A DNA stretch of 13,856 bases from UBA5972 sp964600965 (GCA_964600965.1 CAZRLO010000076.1:1-13856); one strand, 5' to 3'. Counted from the stretch's first letter, positions 1 through 7,897 are shown. Numbers and translations are program-made. Notes: generated from the sequence alone by a model not told the origin.

Positions 1-495
1 ATGCGCGAAGGCAATGTCGAACAAGGCAGCCTGACGGATTGGGCCGAGACGTTGCAGGTGAACCTGACCGCGCCCTTCCTGTTGATCCGCGCCGCGATGC
101 CGTATTTGCGGGCGTCTAGGGGCGCGATCGTCAATATAGGCTCGATCGAGGGGTTGGGGTCGAACCCGGGCCACGCCGCCTATGGTGCCGCCAAGGCCGG
201 GCTGCACGGGTTGACCCGCGCGGTCGCGGTCGATCACGGATCCGATGGCGTGCGCTGCAACGCGGTCGCACCCGGGTGGATCGATACGCCGCTCAACGCC
301 GATTTCATTCAATCGCAGCCCGACCCGGATGGCTTTCGCGCGGCGATCGGTGACCTCCATCCGGTTGGCCGCACCGGCGCACCCGACGAGGTGGCGGCGC
401 TGGTCGCGTGGCTGGGGTCACCGGAGGCCTCATTTGTCACCGGGCAGACCTATGTGGTCGATGGCGGGCGCACCGCCAAGTTGAGCCTGCCATGA
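1..495 (+). CDS. SDR-family oxidoreductase, 5' end cut by window edge
   Basis: This is the C-terminal 164 residues of a classical short-chain dehydrogenase/reductase, an NAD(P)-dependent enzyme acting on a carbonyl or alcohol. Visible family residues are the active-site Asn in VNLTAP (N21), the catalytic Ser in INIGS (S48), the Tyr/Lys pair in YGAAK (Y61, K65), the PGWIDT turn after strand 6 (about 91-96), and the C-terminal VTGQTYVVDGG. The N-terminal Rossmann segment with its TGxxxGxG motif is absent. SDRs are usually about 250 residues, so roughly 85 residues probably lie upstream of the window, and the ATG at base 1 is likely internal. The stop overlaps the next gene's ATG (ATGA), so the two are probably co-translated. 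The substrate cannot be told from sequence. Confidence 0.92.
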   Translation: MREGNVEQGSLTDWAETLQVNLTAPFLLIRAAMPYLRASRGAIVNIGSIEGLGSNPGHAAYGAAKAGLHGLTRAVAVDHGSDGVRCNAVAPGWIDTPLNADFIQSQPDPDGFRAAIGDLHPVGRTGAPDEVAALVAWLGSPEASFVTGQTYVVDGGRTAKLSLP

Positions 496-1826
496 GGGTC
501 AATCGTCTGCCAATTGACCCTGGACCCGCCGGATGGAACAAAATCCTGCCACCGGATGCGTCGCCGCAGCGGCTGGAAAGCACGATCACCGCCGATTGGC
601 TGATCGTCGGGGCCGGGTTTACCGGGTTGTCCGCCGCACGCCGTCTGCGCCAGTTGCGCCCCGCGGGCAAGATCGCCGTGCTGGATGCAAAACGCGTCGC
701 CGAAGGGCCCGCCGGACGCAATTCGGGTTTCATGATCGATCTGCCGCACGATCTGGCATCGTCCGATTACGGTGGCCAGATCGAAGCGGACCGCCAACAG
801 ACCCGCGCCAACCGCGCCGGGATCGCATTTGCCAGCACGGCCGCCGCCGAATACGGAATGCCGGACGAGGCGCTGGTCAGATGCGGCAAGATCAATGCCG
901 CCGCCAGTGAAAAGGGCCTCCATCACAATCAGGCCTACGCGGCGCATCTGCGGGCGATGGGCGAACCTTTTGACGTGCTGGACGCGGCGCGGATGCGTGA
1001 AATCTCGGGCAGCGATTACTATCATGGCGGCCTGCGAACCCCCGGAACGGCGATGGTGCAACCGGCGCTGTATATCCGGGCCCTTGCGCGTGGCCTGCAA
1101 GGGCAAGGGGTCCATCTGCACGAGAATTCGCCGGTCCTGGCGCTGGAGCGGCGAGGCCCGGACTGGTGTGCAACGACGCCAAGGGGGCAGGTGTTCGCCC
1201 CCCGTGTCATTCTGGCGGTCAACGGCCATACCGAAAGTTTCGGGCATTTCCGGCGGCGGCTGATGCATGTCTTTACCTACGCCTCGATGACGCGGGCGCT
1301 GAAGACGGACGAAATCGCGGCGCTTCGCGGCGAGGATTTCTGGGGATTCACGCCGGCCGATCCGATGGGAACCACGGTACGCCGGATTTCAGGGATCGGC
1401 GGCAGTCGGATTCTGATCCGCAACCGGTTCACGTATGATCCCTCGATGATGGTCAGCGACCGGCGCATTGCTCGGATCGCGCCGGATCACGACCGCGCCT
1501 TTGCCAGCCGGTTCCCGATGCTGAAAGACGTCGAAATGGCCTATCGCTGGGGCGGACGGCTGTGCCTGTCTCGCAACGCGGTCCCGGCTTTCGGTCAGGT
1601 CGAGCCCGGCCTGTTCATTGCCGCCTGTCAGAACGGGTTGGGCACGGCCAAAGGCACGCTTGCCGGCATGTTGGCCGCGGAATTGGCGGTGGGCCAAAGC
1701 TCTGCGATGTTGCGGGAATTTCAGGCGCAGGCGCAACCGTCGCGGCTGCCGCCCGAGCCGGTCGCGTGGCTGGGCGCCAATGCCGTGATCCGCTGGAACG
1801 AATCCCGGACCGGGCGCGAATTCTGA
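492..1826 (+). CDS. FAD-dependent oxidoreductase, DAO family
   Basis: This 444-residue flavoenzyme is of the D-amino-acid oxidase/glycine oxidase (DAO) fold, a family that oxidises amines or amino acids. The FAD-binding motif VGAGFTGLSAARR lies at about 39-51 (G40, G42, G45). It is followed by an acidic strand end in VLDAKRVAEG and by GPAGRNSGF (72-80), which matches the GASGRNGGF segment of OrdL/PuuB-like oxidases. The C-terminal part has the second FAD-contacting region, YRWGGRLCLSRNAVPAFG followed by ACQNGLGTAKG. The ATG at 492 is chosen over an in-frame ATG at 408 because 408 lies deep inside the SDR gene, while 492 gives an ATGA overlap with its stop. Pairing with an SDR suggests a small catabolic operon continuing left of the window. 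The substrate is unknown; gamma-glutamylputrescine-oxidase-like activity is only one option. Confidence 0.88.
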   Translation: MRVNRLPIDPGPAGWNKILPPDASPQRLESTITADWLIVGAGFTGLSAARRLRQLRPAGKIAVLDAKRVAEGPAGRNSGFMIDLPHDLASSDYGGQIEADRQQTRANRAGIAFASTAAAEYGMPDEALVRCGKINAAASEKGLHHNQAYAAHLRAMGEPFDVLDAARMREISGSDYYHGGLRTPGTAMVQPALYIRALARGLQGQGVHLHENSPVLALERRGPDWCATTPRGQVFAPRVILAVNGHTESFGHFRRRLMHVFTYASMTRALKTDEIAALRGEDFWGFTPADPMGTTVRRISGIGGSRILIRNRFTYDPSMMVSDRRIARIAPDHDRAFASRFPMLKDVEMAYRWGGRLCLSRNAVPAFGQVEPGLFIAACQNGLGTAKGTLAGMLAAELAVGQSSAMLREFQAQAQPSRLPPEPVAWLGANAVIRWNESRTGREF

Positions 1827-1881
1827 CCGTGCTTCAACGTTCCGAAAATACTCGGACCGGTACCCGGATTTGGCGCTGTGA

Positions 1882-3120
1882 TCAAAAAAAGTGCACGACC
1901 TTCACCGCCACGCTTTGTGCCGGACCCAGATACACGCCCGAGCCGGCGCTGGTTTCCCGACCGCCAAATTCCGTACCCGCCGAACCCATCGGATGCGTTG
2001 CGTTCACCACAAGGTCGGTATTGTCGCCAAGGGTGACATTCAGCACCAGACCCGCCAGCACGGAATGATCGTTCAGGCTGACGATGGCGTTGGGCGCAAG
2101 CACCACGTCCGGCGAAAGCTGGACCTGCGCGCCAAGCGCCAGAAAGTCGGTTCCCGCGAAAAATACCTGCCCCGTCGCCAGCCGCTTGGTCAGGCTTGCG
2201 GGCAATGCATCCAGCGCCAAGGCGGGGCTGACGCCGAAACCGTTGTGAAAATACTCGGCAAAATAGGCGATATTCGCGCCAAACAGCGCGCCGAAATTCG
2301 AGACGCTGAACAACCAGGATGGGTACGACCCGCCACCCGCCAATTGCCAGTTCAGATATTCCGCGTTCCACGACGCCCCGCCCAGCGCTCCGCCAAGCCC
2401 CAGTCCGGCCACCAGATCACCGCGATCCCGCGCCAGCAGGACGCTGGCATCAAGGCTGTCATTGGCCGCCCGCGCCCGCAACGCAAACGTGCTGCTGTCA
2501 TGGACCACCGGCCCGCCGGTCACCGCCGGGCGTGGGACCGCAATCGCCTGAATGTCCGCACCCGACTGGAACAGGTATTGCGCATATATCATGTCGACGC
2601 CGGTCTTATAGGTCGTATCGACCGCGTTCGGGGCGAACGGCGCGACGATATCGCCGGGATGAAACACCGTACCGCTGCCCCAGGTGATCGCCTGCCGCCC
2701 GGCCCGCAGCACCAGGTTCGGGCTGGTATAGCTCACGTTCAGGCGGTCAAACGTGTTGGTGGCCACGGTATCGCCGTTCATCAGCCAGGTCTGGGTCAGA
2801 TCAAAAAGCGTGGCAGGCGGTGGCGCGGGCAACAAAGGTGCCAGCGCCGCCGCGAACGCGACATCGCCACCCTGCGTCATCGAGGTATGGTTGTGGATTT
2901 CAAACCGGAACGGCCCTGCCGAGGGCGCCCATATCACGCGAATGCCGCCGCCAAGGGTCTGGCGGTTCTGATAACCCAACGTCGCGTCGACGCTGTCAGC
3001 ACCCGCAAGGGTCGCCCAGGATCCAAGGGTCGAGCGGACCCGAAGGCCCTGCGCGGTGACCTGCCCGCCCGCCAGCGCGGCGGCCAGGACGAAGCCGAAA
3101 ATTCTACTGCCGCGTATCAC
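1882..3120 (-). CDS. Outer-membrane beta-barrel protein of the ABC cluster
   Basis: This 412-residue exported protein has a Sec-type signal (basic MIRGSR, hydrophobic core FGFVLAAALAGG, likely cut after VTA at residue 23). The mature part is rich in alternating polar/hydrophobic strands, Gly, Asn and aromatics, and ends in SVAVKVVHFF. A terminal Phe with alternating hydrophobics is the usual C-terminal recognition signal for BAM-inserted barrels. I infer an outer-membrane porin- or channel-like protein; no specific family is recognised. The start is GTG at 3120, inside the last codons of the ATPase gene (17-nt overlap), with GGAAG 8 nt upstream. It is the last gene of the five-gene operon, which suggests it is the outer-membrane endpoint of the ABC system. 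It converges on the FAD oxidoreductase gene, with only 55 bp between their stops. Confidence 0.8.
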   Translation of the reverse strand: MIRGSRIFGFVLAAALAGGQVTAQGLRVRSTLGSWATLAGADSVDATLGYQNRQTLGGGIRVIWAPSAGPFRFEIHNHTSMTQGGDVAFAAALAPLLPAPPPATLFDLTQTWLMNGDTVATNTFDRLNVSYTSPNLVLRAGRQAITWGSGTVFHPGDIVAPFAPNAVDTTYKTGVDMIYAQYLFQSGADIQAIAVPRPAVTGGPVVHDSSTFALRARAANDSLDASVLLARDRGDLVAGLGLGGALGGASWNAEYLNWQLAGGGSYPSWLFSVSNFGALFGANIAYFAEYFHNGFGVSPALALDALPASLTKRLATGQVFFAGTDFLALGAQVQLSPDVVLAPNAIVSLNDHSVLAGLVLNVTLGDNTDLVVNATHPMGSAGTEFGGRETSAGSGVYLGPAQSVAVKVVHFF

Positions 3121-3790
3121 TTTTGATTCTTCCGTCCAGCAATTCGATATGGCGCTTGGTGTGTTTCATCACCCGCGGATCATGGGTGCCGATGACAAAG
3201 GTTATGCCATGTTCCTGATTTAGCCGGTACATCAGCGCCATCAGGTCGGCGGCGGTCCTGCTGTCCAGATTGGCCGTCGGCTCGTCCGCAAGCACGATCG
3301 CGGGTTTCGAGATCAGAGCCCGCGCCACCGCGACCCGCTGCTGCTGGCCGCCCGACAGGGCAGAGGGTCGCCGGTGCTCCATGCCGGCAAGGCCGACATT
3401 GTCAAGCGCCTGCCGCGCGAGGTCGCGCCGCTCGGACCGGTCGCGCCCTTGCAGTTCCAGAATGAATTCGATGTTTTCCTGTGCCGAAAAAACCGGGATC
3501 AGATTGAAGGATTGAAATACGAACCCGATCTTGCTGAGCCGCAGTTCAGAGAGCGCGGCATTGCTGAGCCCGCTCAACGCCGCGCCGTCGATCACGACGC
3601 TGCCGCCGGTCGGTTGATCCAGCGCGCCGATCATGTTCAGCAGCGTGGTCTTGCCCGATCCGCTGGGCCCGGCAAGGGTGGCAAAATCGCCGGGCAAAAC
3701 GTCAAGGTCGACATCGCGCAAAGCCTGAACCGCCAATTCGCCCTTGCCAAAGGTCTTGGTCAGTTCACGGCAGGTTACGATATTTTCCAT
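3104..3790 (-). CDS. ABC transporter ATP-binding protein, LolD/MacB type
   Basis: This 228-residue cytoplasmic ATPase should power the two adjacent FtsX-type permeases. All nucleotide-binding motifs are intact: Walker A GPSGSGKTT (41-49), Q-loop VFQSFN (Q93), signature LSGGQQQR (145-152), Walker B IVLADEP (165-171), D-loop ANLD, and the switch His in GTHD (H203). Length and motif wording fit the LolD/MacB/FtsE subfamily, whose members act mechanically on lipids, lipoproteins or efflux complexes rather than importing solutes. An in-frame ATG at 3865 would add 25 residues but lies inside the upstream permease gene. The ATG at 3790 has AAGGAAA about 7 nt upstream and gives the normal family start (MENIVTCRELTKTFG), so it is preferred. 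It starts 14 nt after the permease stop. Confidence 0.93.
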   Translation of the reverse strand: MENIVTCRELTKTFGKGELAVQALRDVDLDVLPGDFATLAGPSGSGKTTLLNMIGALDQPTGGSVVIDGAALSGLSNAALSELRLSKIGFVFQSFNLIPVFSAQENIEFILELQGRDRSERRDLARQALDNVGLAGMEHRRPSALSGGQQQRVAVARALISKPAIVLADEPTANLDSRTAADLMALMYRLNQEHGITFVIGTHDPRVMKHTKRHIELLDGRIKSDTRQ

Positions 3791-3804
3791 CGGCGGTTTC
3801 CTTG

Positions 3805-5034
3805 TCACGTGGCGCGGCGCATGGCTTCGACCGGGCTGGATTTCGAGGCACGACGTGCTGGCCACAGCGCCACCAGACTGCCAAGCGCCCAGATGATTGC
3901 GGCGAAAAATGCAAATGCGCCGGGGTGATATTCGGGGTAAAGCACCTGCCCGCCCTGAAACATTTCCAGCGCCTCGGCAAAGGCGCTAAGGTCGACGCCA
4001 TCGGCGAAGGACCAGATCGTCGCAGCGGCCAGCACGGCGCCCAGCGCGACGCCAATGCCGATCAGCATGGCGGATTCCAGTGTCACCATCAGCAGCACCA
4101 GGCGCGGCTTCATGCCAAGGGCGCGCAACAGTCCGAATTCCTGCATCCGCTCGAACACGGCCATGAGTTGCGTGTTGATGATGCCGATCGCCATCAGGGA
4201 AAAAACGACCCCCAGCCACACGAAAATGAACCCGCCCATGAATTTCTCGTTGGTGGCCAGAAACAGTGACAATTCCCGCCACGAGCGCACGTCAAGTTCT
4301 GGTGCGGCCAATTGCAGGGATGCGACCACGCCGTCCAGGTCCGTGGTATCCGGAACGTCAAAAACGATCTGCGCGATTTCACGGTTCAGCCCGACAAAGG
4401 CCTGCGCGGTCTCGCGCCCGGTAAATGCGAAAAAATCCTCGGTCGGCTTGTCGGCGTCAAACAGACCCACGACGTTGAAGCTGCGTTCGGCCAGCGAACC
4501 GTCGATGCTTTGCGACATCAGAATGACCCGGCGGCCAAGTCCGGTTTTCAACCGCTCGGCCAGATTGAGTCCAAGAATAACCCCGTCATCGGCGGCGTCG
4601 CGCAGGTACCGGCCCTCTACCACCTTGCCGGGCAGGGTGGAAACGACCCGCTCGGCCATTGGATCCACGCCCATGATGGTGACGGGCAAGGTTTTGTATT
4701 CGCTCAGCACCACGCCGGGCAATTGCAGACGGGTCGTCCAGTTGGTGATCTCGGGCGCGTTCAACGCGGCCTCTAGCGCGCCATCGGGCGGTGGCATCAG
4801 CGTGTCGATACTGGGATCGTCCAAATAGCCGGTGGCGTGGATCTGCCCGCGCCCGATCAAAAGGTCGAGCGTCGCCACCTTGCTGGCCTGCATCCACGCA
4901 TTCATGAAGGAATTGAAAAACAGAATCGACCACAGCCCGACGCTGACCACAATCAGCGTGATCAGCGTGCGTCGCGGATTGCGCCACAGGTTCCGCCATG
5001 CCAACGGGGCGAAGGTACGCAAGGTTTCCATCAT
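3805..5034 (-). CDS. FtsX/LolCE-type ABC permease (second of two)
   Basis: This 409-residue inner-membrane protein has the FtsX/MacB layout. A short basic N-terminus (LAWRNLWRNPRRT) leads into TM1 at about 22-42, followed by a periplasmic domain of some 230 residues (MacB_PCD-like). Three further membrane segments lie at about 277-298, 323-351 and 383-401. EFGLLRALGMKPR (309-321) between TM2 and TM3 is the coupling segment typical of LolC/LolE/MacB, expected to contact the ATPase. The start overlaps the stop of the upstream permease (ATGA); ATG codons at 5034 and 5031 are consecutive, and the first is used. With its neighbour it should form a LolCE-like heterodimer on the LolD-like ATPase. 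It could instead serve lipid or drug efflux, since the family signature does not identify cargo. Confidence 0.92.
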   Translation of the reverse strand: MMETLRTFAPLAWRNLWRNPRRTLITLIVVSVGLWSILFFNSFMNAWMQASKVATLDLLIGRGQIHATGYLDDPSIDTLMPPPDGALEAALNAPEITNWTTRLQLPGVVLSEYKTLPVTIMGVDPMAERVVSTLPGKVVEGRYLRDAADDGVILGLNLAERLKTGLGRRVILMSQSIDGSLAERSFNVVGLFDADKPTEDFFAFTGRETAQAFVGLNREIAQIVFDVPDTTDLDGVVASLQLAAPELDVRSWRELSLFLATNEKFMGGFIFVWLGVVFSLMAIGIINTQLMAVFERMQEFGLLRALGMKPRLVLLMVTLESAMLIGIGVALGAVLAAATIWSFADGVDLSAFAEALEMFQGGQVLYPEYHPGAFAFFAAIIWALGSLVALWPARRASKSSPVEAMRRAT

Positions 5035-6248
5035 GCGGCCATCGCGCTGACGGGCTCAAGACCAAGCACCCGGCGATAGGGAATGAAGCCCAAGACCGTG
5101 ATGGCTGTTACGATGGCACCCGGGCCAAGCAGCACGCTTAGCGGCGACATCATCGGATAGAACCGCGACGGCAAACCCCATTGCGCATATACTTCGTCCA
5201 GCGCCTCGAATGCGATGCCCTGATGGCTGAAAAACAGGGTTACGCCAACGCCCAGCAGCACCCCGATTCCGGTCCCGGCAATCGATAGGAAGATCATTTC
5301 CAGCCACACCATGCGCCCGATCTGGCCGGGTTTCATGCCGATGGCCAGCAACACGCCGAATTCACGGGTGCGTTCCAGCACCGACATATAAAGCGTGTTC
5401 AGGATGATGAAGACCACGACCACGACCAGCGTCACATACATCATCATCGCGGTCGAAATATCCAGCGTGATCGCCTGTTTGACCGCCGGCGCCAGTTCAC
5501 CCCAGTCCAGATAGACCGCATCGTGCCGGGCAGCCAACGCCCGCAATCTGGGGCCCGCGGCAACGATGTCGCTCAGATGTGCGCCCATGATCGCCATGGT
5601 GTTGACGGTCTGGTCCATCAGGAATGTCTCTTGAAATCGCGCCAGCGGCATCTGCGCCATCTGCCGGTCGATCTCGGGCACGTTGGATTTGAAGATTCCG
5701 ACCAGCGTCAGAACGTCGGCCGCAACCGATCCATCGGGTGCCGAGCCCAGCAGCGTCACCGGATCGCCAAGTTTCAACCGCAGGTTCCGCGCCAGACCGT
5801 CGCCCAATATGATGGCCTGGGTGTCACCGGGTGCAAGCGCGCGGCCCTGCTGAACCATTGTCGGCAAGCGCGAGATTTGTGGTTCGGTTGCCGGGTCCAC
5901 GCCGATGATCGCGGCGGCAAAGCTGCGCTCGCCGTTGGCCAGCAGGGCAAAACCGCTGGTGCGCGCCGCCGCCGCCGTGACCGCGGGCAGTGCCCTCAGT
6001 TCGGACTGCAACGCCGCCGCATCCTTCAGGACCTTGGCGAGATCGGGATCATCCTTGTACCCGACCGGTTGAAACTGGCCGAACCCCTCGCTGATTTTCA
6101 ACATGCTGGATTTCATCGTGTCATAGGAACCAAGCTGAAAGGACAGCATGAAAACCAGCAGCATCGACGTGAACGCCATGCCCACCATGCTAAGCGCCGT
6201 GCGGATTGGCTGCCGCCAGATGTTTCGCCAGGCAAGGGCTGCGATCAT
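5031..6248 (-). CDS. FtsX/LolCE-type ABC permease (first of two)
   Basis: This 405-residue inner-membrane protein has the same plan as the following permease. It has a basic N-terminus (LAWRNIWRQPIRT), TM1 at about 17-40, a long periplasmic domain, a strongly hydrophobic TM2 (VTLVVVVVFIILN) and two more C-terminal TMs. The coupling segment is TREFGVLLAIGMKPGQ (294-309). The two permeases share the RNxWRxPxRT start and the EFGxLxAxGMKP loop but differ elsewhere, so they look like an old duplication and probable heterodimer. The ATG at 6248 lies 3 nt after the stop of the LolA-like gene, with an AGGA upstream inside that gene's end. The tight spacing implies co-translation and a fixed ratio of carrier to permease. 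Confidence 0.92.
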   Translation of the reverse strand: MIAALAWRNIWRQPIRTALSMVGMAFTSMLLVFMLSFQLGSYDTMKSSMLKISEGFGQFQPVGYKDDPDLAKVLKDAAALQSELRALPAVTAAAARTSGFALLANGERSFAAAIIGVDPATEPQISRLPTMVQQGRALAPGDTQAIILGDGLARNLRLKLGDPVTLLGSAPDGSVAADVLTLVGIFKSNVPEIDRQMAQMPLARFQETFLMDQTVNTMAIMGAHLSDIVAAGPRLRALAARHDAVYLDWGELAPAVKQAITLDISTAMMMYVTLVVVVVFIILNTLYMSVLERTREFGVLLAIGMKPGQIGRMVWLEMIFLSIAGTGIGVLLGVGVTLFFSHQGIAFEALDEVYAQWGLPSRFYPMMSPLSVLLGPGAIVTAITVLGFIPYRRVLGLEPVSAMAA

Positions 6249-6251
6249 CGA

Positions 6252-7025
6252 TCAGTTCCTGGGGTTTTCAAGGTTTGAGCGCGTGAAAAGCCAGGCCGGA
6301 ATCGCCAGATCGAACTGCGCCGATTGTGTGGTTACGCGGGTAAACTGGCCGGGCTTGTCATCGCGCCGCATGGTCAGCACGGTCGGATACGGTCGCCCGG
6401 AAAGCATGGCAATCTTGTCGGCCTTCATCACCCGGACCCGTTTGCCAAGCTGGTCAAAATATTCGACCTGCACCAGCACGCCGTCGCTGCGGACCGAAAT
6501 CACCTGTTTGCCCCAGACGATCGGTTTTGTCGGCTTGGGCACACTTTCGATGACATAGATTTTCCGGCTGCCCGAGCTGTTGGTTGCGATCAGCGTGTGG
6601 GTGTAATCGTCAACCACCTTTTCGCTGCGCGACAGGTCTTCATAGGAAAAGTCCGACCCCATCCAGCTTTGCGACATGGCACTGGCCGGCAGTTTGATCA
6701 CCTGATTGAGCTTTGGGTTGAAGACGTAGGTCTGCGCGCCAAGCTGCAAAGTCGCGTTTCCCGCATCGCGCGCCGGCGCCGTAAAACGCACCAGCGCCCG
6801 ATCGCTGCCCTGTGTCCAGCTTTCCATGGTCATTTTTCGGGTCGAACTGGCGCGTTTGATCGTCATCGCGACGACGGCGTGCGAGGTATCGGCCCGCCAG
6901 TTCCTGAACGCCGTCTTCAGGATCGACCGCGCGTCCTGCGCCGCAACCGGCGTCGGCCACAGAAACGGCGACGCGGTGACGGCGGCGATTGTCGTCAGAA
7001 AATCCCGGCGATTTGGCGTGCGCAT
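6252..7025 (-). CDS. LolA-like outer-membrane lipoprotein-sorting family protein with Tat signal
   Basis: This 257-residue periplasmic protein resembles the 'outer membrane lipoprotein-sorting protein' LolA-like family, which has a half-barrel fold with a hydrophobic groove that carries acyl chains. The N-terminus MRTPNRRDFLTTIAAV with a hydrophobic stretch, then PVAAQ, is a twin-arginine (Tat) signal, probably cut after A29. The mature part shows family-like phrases: SWTQGSDRALVRFTAP, LRDxxxATLQLG-like ATLQLGAQTYVFNP, LPASAMSQSWMGSDFSYEDL, and the C-terminal AWLFTRSNLEN. An in-frame ATG at 7121 would place 32 unrelated residues before the Tat signal and start beyond the operator dyad. ATG 7025, with GGGAAAGG upstream, is therefore preferred. 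It is first in the operon, as expected for a dedicated periplasmic carrier between the permeases and the barrel protein. The cargo is unknown. Confidence 0.85.
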   Translation of the reverse strand: MRTPNRRDFLTTIAAVTASPFLWPTPVAAQDARSILKTAFRNWRADTSHAVVAMTIKRASSTRKMTMESWTQGSDRALVRFTAPARDAGNATLQLGAQTYVFNPKLNQVIKLPASAMSQSWMGSDFSYEDLSRSEKVVDDYTHTLIATNSSGSRKIYVIESVPKPTKPIVWGKQVISVRSDGVLVQVEYFDQLGKRVRVMKADKIAMLSGRPYPTVLTMRRDDKPGQFTRVTTQSAQFDLAIPAWLFTRSNLENPRN

Positions 7026-7087
7026 GCTGTTTTGCCTTTCCCGATATCCGGATTTCGCCACCGGCTTGCGTTGCAGGTGTCGGCAGG

Positions 7088-7116
7088 TTAAAACCCAAGT
7101 GGACCATGTGGTCCAA
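7088..7116 (-). promoter_or_regulatory. Candidate promoter of the LolA-like/ABC/barrel operon
   Basis: Read leftward, TTGGAC (7116-7111) and TTTTAA (7093-7088) are separated by 17 bp, an acceptable sigma-70 layout with a weak -10. The operator dyad covers the -35 and the spacer, a position where a bound repressor would block RNA polymerase. The distance to the ATG at 7025 leaves a leader of about 55 nt. This is inference from pattern only. Confidence 0.4.
7100..7115. promoter_or_regulatory. Probable TetR-family operator, perfect dyad
   Basis: TGGACCA and TGGTCCA form a perfect inverted repeat with a 2-bp centre (TG). It sits in the divergent intergenic region between the TetR-family gene and the operon it faces. 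TetR-family regulators typically bind such short dyads next to their own gene and repress both directions. The site overlaps the candidate -35 and spacer of the leftward promoter. The assignment to this TetR protein rests on location only. Confidence 0.7.
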
Positions 7117-7153
7117 TACACAGGTAATCCCGCAGTCAGAGCGTGTCAAGATC

Positions 7154-7777
7154 GTGACAGAGCACCCCTCGCGTAAATTGCCGACAGAAAAACGGGCCCG
7201 GCTTTATCAGGTTGCCAGCCACGAATTTGCGACGCATGGATTCTCGCAGGCGTCGCTGAACCGGATCATTGCATCGGTCGGCATGAGCAAAAGCTCGTTT
7301 TACCACTATTATGCCAATAAGAACGATCTGTTCCGCCAGACGTTGGAACAGACGCTCGCGCCCGTGCTTGCAGCGTGGGACGGCTTTGATCCGGGGCGGC
7401 TTGATGCGGCGACGTTCTGGCCATCCATTCAGCAGTTGGCGCAACAAATGGCCCAAACGGCCATCCGATCACCGGACTTGGTGGTGGTGGGGCGCATGTT
7501 CTACCGCAGCCGCAACAATCCGGACGAGGCCGGGCTTACGCAGGAAATCACGGCCGCATCCGCCGGTTGGTTGGGCGAGTTGATCGGTCGCGGGCAAGTG
7601 CTGGGATTGATACGGAATGACCTTCCCGACGGTTTTGTGATCGAAACCGTGATGGCGCTGGGCATGTCCATCGATCGATGGATGCTGGCACATTGGGAGG
7701 AACTGACCGATCAGCAGCGTTTGACGCTGAGCGGCAAGGCTTTCGACTTGTTCCTGCGTGTTCTGCAGCCCGCGTGA
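7154..7777 (+). CDS. TetR/AcrR-family transcriptional regulator
   Basis: This 207-residue one-component repressor has an N-terminal helix-turn-helix at about 12-60, with VASHEFATHGFSQASL, then RIIASVGMSKSSFYHYYANKNDLF. This is the classical TetR recognition-helix wording (GxSxxxFYxYFxxKxxL). The rest is a helical ligand and dimer domain, too variable to name a ligand. The frame stays open upstream to 6989. An ATG at 7106 lies inside the operator dyad, and a GTG at 7154 gives a compact N-terminus (MTEHPSRKLPTEKRARL). I prefer 7154, but neither has a strong ribosome site. Divergent placement makes it the likely regulator of the export operon, with the ligand probably being a membrane-active compound or the cargo itself. 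Confidence 0.88.
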   Translation: MTEHPSRKLPTEKRARLYQVASHEFATHGFSQASLNRIIASVGMSKSSFYHYYANKNDLFRQTLEQTLAPVLAAWDGFDPGRLDAATFWPSIQQLAQQMAQTAIRSPDLVVVGRMFYRSRNNPDEAGLTQEITAASAGWLGELIGRGQVLGLIRNDLPDGFVIETVMALGMSIDRWMLAHWEELTDQQRLTLSGKAFDLFLRVLQPA

Positions 7778-7779
7778 TC

Positions 7780-7801
7780 GGGTCGGGCAGAAATCCGACC
7801 T
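7780..7801 (+). terminator. Possible stem-loop terminator after the TetR gene
   Basis: GGTCGG (7781-7786) and CCGACC (7795-7800) form a 6-bp GC-rich stem with an 8-nt loop, starting 3 nt after the stop codon. There is no T-run after it, so it is not a textbook intrinsic terminator. It may only protect the transcript end. Confidence 0.4.
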
Positions 7802-7867
7802 CATACGGACCGTTGGCTGGTCTGGATTTTGGACAATTAACCGAATTACGAAATGACTTATATCGTT

Positions 7868-7885
7868 TGTAACCAACTTGTTACA
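7868..7885. repeat. Small dyad TGTAAC-N6-GTTACA
   Basis: A perfect 6-bp inverted repeat with a 6-nt centre (CAACTT) lies in the AT-richer patch just before the octamer tandem repeat. It could be a protein-binding site or mark the border of the repeat block. No neighbouring gene start is close enough to assign a role. Confidence 0.4.
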
Positions 7886-7897
7886 TCGGGAAATATC

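Noticed and set aside
450..1268. 272-codon minus-strand open frame
   Set aside because: It is antisense to the FAD oxidoreductase gene, with no family features.
1841..1856. TCCGA/TCGGA stem-loop between convergent genes as terminator
   Set aside because: It has only 5 bp and no clean T-run on either strand, too weak to call.
1891..3126. 411-codon plus-strand open frame
   Set aside because: It lies antisense over the barrel gene, and its Arg/His/Gln-rich translation is a typical GC-rich shadow. The minus strand has a signal peptide and a barrel C-terminus.
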